This document shows positions 15,646 to 22,286 of a stretch of 27,432 nt of DNA, piece by piece. The DNA comes from a bacterium (GTDB lineage: Bacteria; Verrucomicrobiota; Verrucomicrobiia; Methylacidiphilales; Verrucolacustridaceae), in assembly GCA_009921985.1 (NCBI GenBank), contig RFWS01000005.1:1-27432 (forward strand), written 5' to 3'. The stretch's first letter is position 1. The number at the start of each line of letters is the position of its first letter. Below the pieces are notes generated by a model. The model ran no database searches. It was given only the letters and a program-made list of their open reading frames with translations, and was not told the origin of the DNA. Position numbers and translations under genes: made by a program.

Positions 15646-15868
15646 TCCTACTCGTTAGAATCCCGCCTGTCGGGGTCAAGGGGAAGCTGGCCGCCTTCTT
15701 TATAACTCAAGAAAATCGGCAAAAAAATCTCCCTGGAGCCAAGCTTCAAACTTCTTCTGTCTTTGGGTGATTTTTTTATCTTTAGCAGTTCTTTTTGGTG
15801 GTGTGACACCCTATCGACTCCGGCCATGGAATCCCTCTAAGATCTTGTGATGTTTGTTGGCACTTTCC

Positions 15869-15940
15869 GCGCGCTTAGCTCAGGGGTAGAGCGGCTGCTT
15901 TACACGCAGTTGGTCGGAGGTTCAAATCCTTCAGCGCGCA
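15869..15940 (+). tRNA. tRNA-Val (anticodon UAC)
   Basis: This 72-nt sequence folds as a complete cloverleaf. The acceptor stem pairs GCGCGCT with AGCGCGC, the D arm is GCTC-AGGGGTA-GAGC, and the anticodon stem GCTGC/GCAGT closes the loop TTTACAC with anticodon TAC. The T arm is GGAGG-TTCAAAT-CCTTC. The discriminator is A at 15940. The next bases are CCC, so the CCA end is not encoded and must be added after transcription. It lies immediately upstream of the nfeD gene. The 223 nt before it (15646-15868) hold no gene I can support. Confidence 0.97.
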
Positions 15941-15948
15941 CCCTTGCT

Positions 15949-17319
15949 TTGCTTGGCGCCCTCGCTTCCCTGACATCTCCAATTCATGCCGAACAGCCAG
16001 CCCCGGCGAATCCACCTGGCCCTGTCTACGTGCTTCCCATTCAAAACGAGATTCAGAAAGGCCTCGTCTACATCGTCCGCCGGGGAGTCAAGACGGCCAT
16101 GGATCATAATGCGTCCGCCTTGGTCCTCGACATGAGCACCCCAGGCGGGGAGGGCGAGGCGATGAAGGACATCATGGGGATCTTGGGTAAATTCAGACCG
16201 GCCGACCGCACCTTTACGTACGTCAACAAAGAGGCCTTTTCGGCCGGGGCGTTTATCTCCGCTGCCACGCGGCACATCTGGATGGCCCCCGGCGCGATCA
16301 TCGGGGCCGCTTCGCCCGTCACCCTCGGCCAGGAGGGGCCCAAGGAACTGCCCGCCAAATTCGTCTCCGGCTTCGCCGCCGTGATCCGTGCCGCCGCCGA
16401 ACAAAATGGCCACAACCCGGCCGTCTTCGATGCCATGGTCAACAAACAGACCGGCCTAAAGATCGACGGCCGTGAAATCGTGGCGAAAGGCGATATCCTT
16501 ACTTTGACCACCAAGGAGGCCACCCAGTTCGTCGGCCGACCGCCAAAACCCCTCCTCGCGGACGGCGTCGCTGACACCCTCGAATCCCTCATCGAAAAGC
16601 ACGTCCAGCCGGGCGCCCAGATCGTCCGCGTCGAACCGACCGGCTTCGAGGAGATCGGGCGCTTCATCGTCTCGATCTCGCCTTTACTCATGGCCGCGGC
16701 CTTCCTGCTCGGCTACATCGAATTCAAAACCCCGGGCATGGGCATTTTCGGCGTTCTCGCCGCGGTGTGTGGTCTGATTTTTTTCTTTGGCCACTACATC
16801 GCCGGCCTTTCCGGATATGAAAACCTTCTGTTGATCGGCCTTGGGGTCGGCCTGATCGCCGCGGAGCTTTTTATTTTTCCCGGCACCTTCTTGCCCGGCC
16901 TCCTGGGGTTGGGGCTCCTCCTCTTCGGCATTCTCAACACCATGGTCGACCGCTACCCCACCGACCCCGTCCTTCCCACCCTGCCCCAACTCCATCTTCC
17001 CGCTCTTAACTTTGCCCTCGGCCTTTTTGGCGGCATCGCCGCCATCCTTTTGGCAGCCCGCTTTCTACCCCGCACGAGTCTGTTTCGGCCCTTCGAACTT
17101 GCCACCACCTCCCCCCGGTTCCAGCCGATCGCGGAGGAACCCGCCCCGCACGGTTCCCGCGGGCAAACCCTCACCGATCTCCGGCCCAGCGGCCGGGCCT
17201 CCTTCGATGACCGTGTTTACGATGTCCTGGCGGATGGCGATTTCATTTCCGCTGGCACCCCGATAAAAGCCGTCGGCCGCGAAGGCACGACAACCCTTGT
17301 CCAGCGTCTTGACGCATGA
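15949..17319 (+). CDS. nfeD: NfeD-family membrane serine protease (ClpP-class N-terminus)
   Basis: This membrane protein has an exported ClpP-like serine protease domain, four or more TM helices and a C-terminal OB-fold domain. With the TTG start at 15949 it has 456 residues. Catalytic Ser98 lies in EAFSAGAF, the likely general base Lys137 in LPAKFVSGF, and the oxyanion-type STPGGEG at 63-69. TM segments follow at about 245-385, and the NfeD OB region has LRPSGRASFDD and AGTPIKAV. Archaeal relatives cleave the C-terminus of stomatin. The start is a problem: no ATG or GTG exists between the tRNA and the mature domain, so only TTG 15949, or a start inside the tRNA, gives the signal-like LGALASLTSPIHA. 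Confidence 0.85.
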   Translation: MLGALASLTSPIHAEQPAPANPPGPVYVLPIQNEIQKGLVYIVRRGVKTAMDHNASALVLDMSTPGGEGEAMKDIMGILGKFRPADRTFTYVNKEAFSAGAFISAATRHIWMAPGAIIGAASPVTLGQEGPKELPAKFVSGFAAVIRAAAEQNGHNPAVFDAMVNKQTGLKIDGREIVAKGDILTLTTKEATQFVGRPPKPLLADGVADTLESLIEKHVQPGAQIVRVEPTGFEEIGRFIVSISPLLMAAAFLLGYIEFKTPGMGIFGVLAAVCGLIFFFGHYIAGLSGYENLLLIGLGVGLIAAELFIFPGTFLPGLLGLGLLLFGILNTMVDRYPTDPVLPTLPQLHLPALNFALGLFGGIAAILLAARFLPRTSLFRPFELATTSPRFQPIAEEPAPHGSRGQTLTDLRPSGRASFDDRVYDVLADGDFISAGTPIKAVGREGTTTLVQRLDA

Positions 17320-17774
17320 CTCTTCTCCTCGCCCTGCTCATCGCCGGTGTCGCCCTCCTTCTTGCCGAGGTCTTTCTCCCCGGCATGGTCGCCGGAGTCC
17401 TCGGCGTCGTCTGTCTGTTGGGAGCAGCCGTGGTCGGCTTCGCCGAGTTTAGCCCTCAGATCGGTAGCCTGATCCTGATGGCTGAATTGCTTGCCGGCAC
17501 AATTCTCACGATTCTCTGGATGCGTTATTTCCCCAAGACCGCGCTGGGAAAAAAATACATCCTCGACCCCTCCACCGCCACCCATGCCTCCACGAAATCG
17601 GAGAAATGGATGAGCCGGGAAGGCGTGGCTCTCTCCGATCTCCGCCCCGCCGGCTCCGCCCGTCTCGAGGGGGAAAAAGTCGATGTCATCACCAGTGGGG
17701 AGCACCTGGAATCCGGCACGCGGGTGAAAGTGGTCCGGGTCGATGGACCGTCCATTTTTGTTCGCCGGGTCTGA
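17316..17774 (+). CDS. Short NfeD-like membrane protein
   Basis: This 152-residue product has three TM segments in its first ~75 residues, including the LLLAEVFLPGMVAGVLG helix, and then a soluble OB-fold domain with SREGVALSDLRPAGSARLEG and ESGTRVKVVRVDG (key parts GVALSDLRPAG and GTRVKVV). It lacks a protease domain, so it belongs to the truncated NfeD class that partners with flotillin/stomatin-type proteins. Its ATG overlaps the TGA of the long NfeD gene by four nucleotides, and floA follows 24 nt later. The order long NfeD, short NfeD and FloA suggests a single membrane complex. Confidence 0.88.
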   Translation: MTLLLALLIAGVALLLAEVFLPGMVAGVLGVVCLLGAAVVGFAEFSPQIGSLILMAELLAGTILTILWMRYFPKTALGKKYILDPSTATHASTKSEKWMSREGVALSDLRPAGSARLEGEKVDVITSGEHLESGTRVKVVRVDGPSIFVRRV

Positions 17775-17798
17775 GCACCTCCTTCATAATCTCCCATT

Positions 17799-18782
17799 AT
17801 GCCATTATTCCTTCTCATCGCCGCCGGGGTGGTCGCCCTGGTCTTCGGAATCGTTCTCCTTAACTTCTTCGGCCTCTGGCTCCGGGCCCTGACCTCCGGG
17901 GCGCCAGTCGGAATTCCCACCCTCATTGCCATGCGTCTGCGCGGCATCCCGAATTCCCTGATCGTCAATGCCCGCATTACCGCCGTTCGTGCCGGGATCG
18001 ATGTCTCCACCGCTCAGCTGGAAACTCATTTTCTCGCCGGCGGAAACGTCGACCAGGTCATCCGTGCTCTCATCGCCGCCGACAAAGCCGGCATCAAGCT
18101 CGACTTCAACCGCTGTTGTGCGATTGACCTGGCCACCTCCGGCTCCGGTAAAACGGTCTTTGACGCCGTCCGTACCAGCGTCAATCCGCGTGTCATCGAC
18201 TGCCCCGGCGCCAACTCCGGCAAAAGCACAATCGACGGCGTTGCCAAGGACGGCATCACTGTCCGTGCTCGCGCCCGGGTCACCGTCCGCTCCAACCTCG
18301 ACCGTTTTGTTGGCGGCGCCACCGAGGAGACCATCATTGCCCGCGTCGGGGAAGGAATTGTCAGGGCCATTGGCTCCAAGGAAACCTACAAAGGCGTCCT
18401 GGAGAATCCTCAGGACATCTCCAAAGACGTGCTCAATCGCGGTCTCGATGCCGGCACGGCGTATGAAATTCTTTCGATCGATATCGCCGATGTCGACGTC
18501 GGGGAAAACGTCGGCGCCAAACTCCAGGCCGAGCAAGCGGACGCCGACAAACAGGTCGCGCAGGCCAAAGCGGAAATGCGTCGTGCCGCGGCTGTCGCCG
18601 TGGAACAGGAGATGCGCGCCAAGGTCGTGGAGGCCGAGGCCCAGGTTCCCCTCGCCATGGCCGAGGCCTTTCGAAAGGGCAATCTTGGCATTCTCGATTA
18701 CCAGAAGATTCGAAACGTCTCCGCTGATACGGAGATGCGCGCCGCCATCGCCAAGGATTCGGGCAAAACCGGCCCGAAATAA
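17799..18782 (+). CDS. floA: Flotillin-like protein FloA
   Basis: This is a membrane-associated scaffold of bacterial functional microdomains. The 327-residue product has an N-terminal hydrophobic hairpin (2-31), the SPFH-type core with LETHFLAGGNVDQVIRALIAADKA (key parts THFLAGGNVD and ALIAADKA), VTVRSNLDRFVGGATEETIIARVGEGIV (key part GGATEETIIARVGEGIV), SIDIADVDVG, and the C-terminal alanine/glutamate-rich coiled coil ending VPLAMAEAFRKGNLGILDY. It differs from well-known FloA by two short insertions: TSGSGKT (113-119), where most have a plain DLAGRDVLEAV-type segment, and GANSGKST (137-144) before IDGVAKDGI. The ATG has no clear ribosome-binding site. Confidence 0.95.
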   Translation: MPLFLLIAAGVVALVFGIVLLNFFGLWLRALTSGAPVGIPTLIAMRLRGIPNSLIVNARITAVRAGIDVSTAQLETHFLAGGNVDQVIRALIAADKAGIKLDFNRCCAIDLATSGSGKTVFDAVRTSVNPRVIDCPGANSGKSTIDGVAKDGITVRARARVTVRSNLDRFVGGATEETIIARVGEGIVRAIGSKETYKGVLENPQDISKDVLNRGLDAGTAYEILSIDIADVDVGENVGAKLQAEQADADKQVAQAKAEMRRAAAVAVEQEMRAKVVEAEAQVPLAMAEAFRKGNLGILDYQKIRNVSADTEMRAAIAKDSGKTGPK

Positions 18783-18794
18783 TCCCCCTCCGCC

Positions 18795-19385
18795 ATGGAG
18801 TGGCTCGTCCCGATCCTTTTCATCCTCGCCAGCCTTGCGCAGTGGTGGATGCAGAAAAACCGTCAGGGACAGGAGGAAGAAAACCCCGAGATGCCCCCGG
18901 CGTCGGCGCGACGTGACCGGTCCACTCCCCCTCGCCGCGAACCAGACCCCCAGCAAGAGCTCGGAGACTTGGGTGATCTCTTAGAGGCCCTGGGCCGGCG
19001 TCGGCACGAATCCCCTCCTCCGGCAGTGGAAGAGACCAAACCGCCCGTCCTGCCCGCTCCGGCTCCCAAAACCACCAATCTGCCCAAACGCGAACCTGCT
19101 CCCGCACCCCGACTCGAACCGGTCATCATCCTAGAGACCCCAAAGCCCGCCCCGGTACCGGCGCTCACGCTGTTACCCGAGCCCAAACCCTCGTCGACTT
19201 CCGAGCCCACGGCTGTTTTCGTTGAGCCGGAAACCCCGGGCGCCACGTTCCGCTCCTTCCCGCCCGCGGAAAAATCCGGCGCCTCGACACCCCATCGTTG
19301 GGCGAAAAAACTCCGGTCCTCGGGCTCCGTCCGGGATGCTATCGCCCTTTCTGAAATTCTCGCCCCGCCGGTCTCTTTACGCTGA
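18795..19385 (+). CDS. Proline-rich membrane-anchored protein downstream of floA
   Basis: This 196-residue protein starts with a TM helix (MEWLVPILFILASLAQWW, residues 1-18) and then a long disordered, proline- and charge-rich segment. It ends with a short ordered tail, KKLRSSGSVRDAIALSEILAPPVSLR (key parts RDAIALSEIL and PPVSLR). I associate this type of tail, R-x-A-I-x-x-x-E-I-L-x-P-P, with small proteins encoded beside FloA in PVC genomes, from memory only. The shape suggests a tether that presents the tail motif to a partner, perhaps FloA or NfeD. It starts 12 nt after floA and ends 9 nt before aguB. Its composition makes homology searches difficult. Confidence 0.75.
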   Translation: MEWLVPILFILASLAQWWMQKNRQGQEEENPEMPPASARRDRSTPPRREPDPQQELGDLGDLLEALGRRRHESPPPAVEETKPPVLPAPAPKTTNLPKREPAPAPRLEPVIILETPKPAPVPALTLLPEPKPSSTSEPTAVFVEPETPGATFRSFPPAEKSGASTPHRWAKKLRSSGSVRDAIALSEILAPPVSLR

Positions 19386-19394
19386 AATCCCCGC

Positions 19395-20276
19395 ATGCCC
19401 AAAAAGAGCAACGCAGGCCTGCCCGTCGCCCTGATCCAGATGGCGATGTCGCCCGACCCGAAAAAAAACCTCCCAGCCGCGATCGACCGGATTCATGCCG
19501 CTGCCAAGCAGGGCGCGAAACTGGTCTGTCTACCCGAGCTCTTCCGCTCACTCTACTTCTGCCAGAAAGAGGATTACCAGTGCTTCGAATTGGCCGAGCC
19601 GATTCCCGGCCCTACCACCGATCTTCTCGCCAAGAGCGCCAAAAAGCTGAAGATCACCCTTGTCTCCAGCCATTTTGAACAGCGGACCGGCGGCTTGTAC
19701 CACAACACCGCCGTGGTCTTCGGCCCGGACGGCTCCATCCTGGGCACCTACCGCAAGATGCATATCCCTGACGACCCCGGCTTCAGCGAAAAGTTTTACT
19801 TCGCTCCCGGCGACACCGGCTTTGTTCCGATCTCCACTCCGGTCGGCAAACTCGGTGTCTTGGTCTGCTGGGATCAATGGTATCCGGAGGCGGCCCGGCT
19901 GATGGCCCTGCGCGGTGCCCAGATCCTTATTTACCCCACCGCCATCGGGCTGGCCCGGACGGAGCCACGAGCACTACACAAGGTCCAATGCAGCGCGTGG
20001 CAGACCATGCAGCGAAGCCATGCGATCGCCAACGGGATCTTTGTTCTCTCCATCAACCGCACCGGCCGCGAGGATAATCTCGATTTCTGGGGCACGTCCT
20101 TTGCCTGTGATCCCTTTGGTGAGGTGCTCGCCCAAGCATCTGCTGACAAGCCGGAGATCCTCCGCGCGAATCTGGATCTCGAAGAGATCGGCGTCACCCG
20201 CCAGCACTGGCCCTTCTTGCGTGACCGCCGGGTGGACGCTTACCACGGCTTGGACCAGCGCTTCCTCACTCCTTGA
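19395..20276 (+). CDS. aguB: N-carbamoylputrescine amidase
   Basis: This nitrilase-superfamily hydrolase converts N-carbamoylputrescine to putrescine, CO2 and ammonia. The 293-residue product has the catalytic triad Glu48 (CLPELF), Lys121 (YRKMHIP) and Cys158 (VCWDQWYPE), with the AguB-type segments FYFAPGDTG, WQTMQRSHAIANG and a C-terminal RDRRVDAYHGL. The closest alternatives, such as beta-ureidopropionase or another amidase, are made unlikely by the overlapping agmatine deiminase gene. The two stops and starts overlap as TTGA, so both enzymes are probably made together from one message. Confidence 0.95.
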   Translation: MPKKSNAGLPVALIQMAMSPDPKKNLPAAIDRIHAAAKQGAKLVCLPELFRSLYFCQKEDYQCFELAEPIPGPTTDLLAKSAKKLKITLVSSHFEQRTGGLYHNTAVVFGPDGSILGTYRKMHIPDDPGFSEKFYFAPGDTGFVPISTPVGKLGVLVCWDQWYPEAARLMALRGAQILIYPTAIGLARTEPRALHKVQCSAWQTMQRSHAIANGIFVLSINRTGREDNLDFWGTSFACDPFGEVLAQASADKPEILRANLDLEEIGVTRQHWPFLRDRRVDAYHGLDQRFLTP

Positions 20277-21334
20277 GTCGGCCCACTACCACCATCGACT
20301 GGGCCCAGTACCGCCTTCCCGCCGAGTGGGAAAAACACGAGGCCACCTGGCTGGCCTGGCCCCACAACGAGGGCACCTGGCCCGGCCTGATGGAACCGGT
20401 GCGTCAGACCTATCTTGAGATCATCCGCGCCCTGATTCCCGGCGAGCGCGTCTACCTTTGCGTGAATGACTGCGCCGTTGCCGACGACGTTGGTGAGCGC
20501 CTGCGGAAGGCCGGCATTCAGTCGCCGAACCTCAAGATTGTTACGATCAAGACCGACGACGCCTGGCTGCGTGACAGCGGCCCCATTTTTATGCTGCACC
20601 GAAAAAAAGGCCCTCCGGCCAGGGTGGCCCACGATTTCGGTTTTAACGGTTGGGGAAGAAAATATGAGCCCTGGGATGCGGACGACCGCGTCCCTCTTGC
20701 GGCCTGCCCGATGACCGACACCCCCTTCGAAACGCACGACTATGTCCTCGAAGGCGGCTCGATCGACACCGACGGCCAAGACACCCTGCTCACCACGGAG
20801 CACTGCCTGCTCAATAAAAACCGAAACCCCTCCTTTTCCCGCCCCGAAATTGAAACCAAGCTGAAGCACTGGTTGGGCGTGAAGCAGATTGTGTGGCTTG
20901 GGGATGGACTCGAGGGCGACGACACCGACGGACATGTGGATGATCTAAGCCGCTTTGTCGCCCCTGGCGTGGTGGTGACCGCGGTGGAAAAAGACCCGAA
21001 AGACACAAACTACGCCCCCTTAAAGGATAACCTCGAACGCCTGAGGAAGGCGAAAGATTCCCGTGGCATGCCTTTTCGGGTTCTGGAAATGCCAATGCCG
21101 CCCCGCAGTGACGGCCCCCATCACCGTAACCCAGCCAGCCATGCCAATTTTTATATCGCCAACTCGGCGGTGCTTGTGCCGGTTTTCAGCTCCCCGACCG
21201 ACCAGCCCACCCTGGATCTTTTACGACCCTTCTTTCCGGATCGGAAGGTTGTGGGAATCGACTGTTCCGCCCTCGTCGGGGGTCTAGGTGCCATCCACTG
21301 CATCACCCAGCAGATGCCCGCCGTCCCAACTTAA
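20273..21334 (+). CDS. aguA: Agmatine deiminase
   Basis: This enzyme hydrolyses agmatine to N-carbamoylputrescine and ammonia, the step before AguB. The 353-residue product belongs to the PAD_porph fold, with WPHNEGTWPG (substrate binding), DDAWLRDSGPIF (with the key Asp), ESLEGGSID-like VLEGGSIDTDG, GDDTDGHVDD (catalytic His) and the C-terminal nucleophile Cys343 in GLGAIHCITQQMP. The start is the TTG at 20273 that overlaps the aguB stop; the next residues SRPTTTIDWAQYRLPAEWE form a normal N-terminus. Arginine decarboxylase, which would supply agmatine, is not in the window. Confidence 0.95.
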   Translation: MSRPTTTIDWAQYRLPAEWEKHEATWLAWPHNEGTWPGLMEPVRQTYLEIIRALIPGERVYLCVNDCAVADDVGERLRKAGIQSPNLKIVTIKTDDAWLRDSGPIFMLHRKKGPPARVAHDFGFNGWGRKYEPWDADDRVPLAACPMTDTPFETHDYVLEGGSIDTDGQDTLLTTEHCLLNKNRNPSFSRPEIETKLKHWLGVKQIVWLGDGLEGDDTDGHVDDLSRFVAPGVVVTAVEKDPKDTNYAPLKDNLERLRKAKDSRGMPFRVLEMPMPPRSDGPHHRNPASHANFYIANSAVLVPVFSSPTDQPTLDLLRPFFPDRKVVGIDCSALVGGLGAIHCITQQMPAVPT

Positions 21335-21356
21335 ACGTAATCGTAAACGCAAACGG
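21333..21356. repeat. Hexanucleotide repeat AAACGN after aguA
   Basis: Four tandem units, AAACGT, AATCGT, AAACGC and AAACGG, run directly from the aguA stop codon, whose last two bases are the first two of the repeat. ACGGATT follows. A related copy lies after the symporter gene at 25281-25310. Confidence 0.6.
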
Positions 21357-21398
21357 ACGGATTGAGTCTCCGTGCCTCAATCTCTAGGATTTAAGGTT

Positions 21399-22271
21399 AT
21401 GAAACCCCTCCGCATCGGACTGCCCTCGGGCAGCCTGCAAGAAGCGACACTGGAGCTCTTCCGGCGCGCGGGGTTCAATATTGGTGCCAACTCCCGCACC
21501 TATCGTCCCTCGATCGATGACCCCTCCTTTGAAGTCCGGCTGATCCGTGCCCAGGAAATCGCCGCTTACGTTCAGGACGGCTTTCTCGACCTCGGCCTGA
21601 CCGGCACGGACTGGATCCAGGAGACCCGCGCCAAGGTGCATGTCGTCTCCACGCTCCGCTTCAGCAAGGCCACCGCCAAACCGGCTCGTTGGGTGATCGC
21701 GGTTCCCAACAAATCCTCGATTCGAAAACCCTCCCAACTGCGCGGCAAACGCATTGCCACGGAGGCGGTCGGTTTGGTGAGGCAGTATCTCGCCAAAAAC
21801 CGGATCAAGGCGAAGGTCGAGTTTTCCTGGGGGGCCACCGAGGTCAAGGTGCCGGAGTTGGCGGATGCTATTGTCGATATCACTGAAACCGGCTCTTCCC
21901 TCGCGGCCAACGGGTTGCGAATCCTCGACACCATTCTCGAGTCCTACCCCCAGTTGATCGCTAACCGAAAAGTCTGGGCCCGGGCGACCGATCGCACCCG
22001 TATTGAAAATCTTAATCTCCTGCTGGAAGGCGCCCTGCGCGCCAGGGACTTGGTCGGCCTCAAGATGAACGTTCCCCGCTCCCGCGTTTCTCTTGTCTCC
22101 TCCGCCCTCTCCTCTCTGCGTGATCCCACGATTTCCCCCCTCTCCCGCGACGGTTGGGTGGCGGTGGAAACAGTGATGGAGGAGAAGACTGTTCGCTCCT
22201 TAATTCCGCGACTCAAGCAGTTGGGGGCAGAGGGGATTATCGAGTATCCGCTGAATAAGGTTGTCACCTAA
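21399..22271 (+). CDS. hisG: ATP phosphoribosyltransferase, long form
   Basis: HisG condenses ATP with PRPP, the first and feedback-controlled step of histidine synthesis. The 290-residue product has the start IGLPSGSLQEATLELF, LGLTGTDWIQE, the PRPP region KRIATEAVGLVRQYL, and VDITETGSSLAANGLRIL (key part DITETGSSLAANGL). After that it has a C-terminal ~75-residue ACT-like domain ending IPRLKQLGAEGIIEYPLNKVV, which marks the long form that needs no HisZ. ATG 21399 is preceded by AGGA and AAGG. A GTG at 21372 would add nine unlikely residues. No other his gene is nearby, so it is isolated from its pathway here. Confidence 0.96.
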   Translation: MKPLRIGLPSGSLQEATLELFRRAGFNIGANSRTYRPSIDDPSFEVRLIRAQEIAAYVQDGFLDLGLTGTDWIQETRAKVHVVSTLRFSKATAKPARWVIAVPNKSSIRKPSQLRGKRIATEAVGLVRQYLAKNRIKAKVEFSWGATEVKVPELADAIVDITETGSSLAANGLRILDTILESYPQLIANRKVWARATDRTRIENLNLLLEGALRARDLVGLKMNVPRSRVSLVSSALSSLRDPTISPLSRDGWVAVETVMEEKTVRSLIPRLKQLGAEGIIEYPLNKVVT

Positions 22272-22286
22272 GGTCCGGGTGGCACG

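Noticed and set aside
15790..15868. Promoter of the tRNA-Val gene (TAAGAT at 15838)
   Set aside because: No acceptable -35 hexamer at 16-18 nt was found, so no site is listed.
15847..15948. N-terminal 34 residues of the NfeD frame as real protein
   Set aside because: This is the translation of tRNA-Val (the familiar SGVERL...VGGSNPS artefact); the tRNA cloverleaf is complete, so it is not claimed as coding, though part of it could be if a start lies inside the tRNA.
17805..18956. 383-residue minus-strand frame across floA
   Set aside because: It is the complement of the GC-rich floA coding region, with no domain and no start signal.
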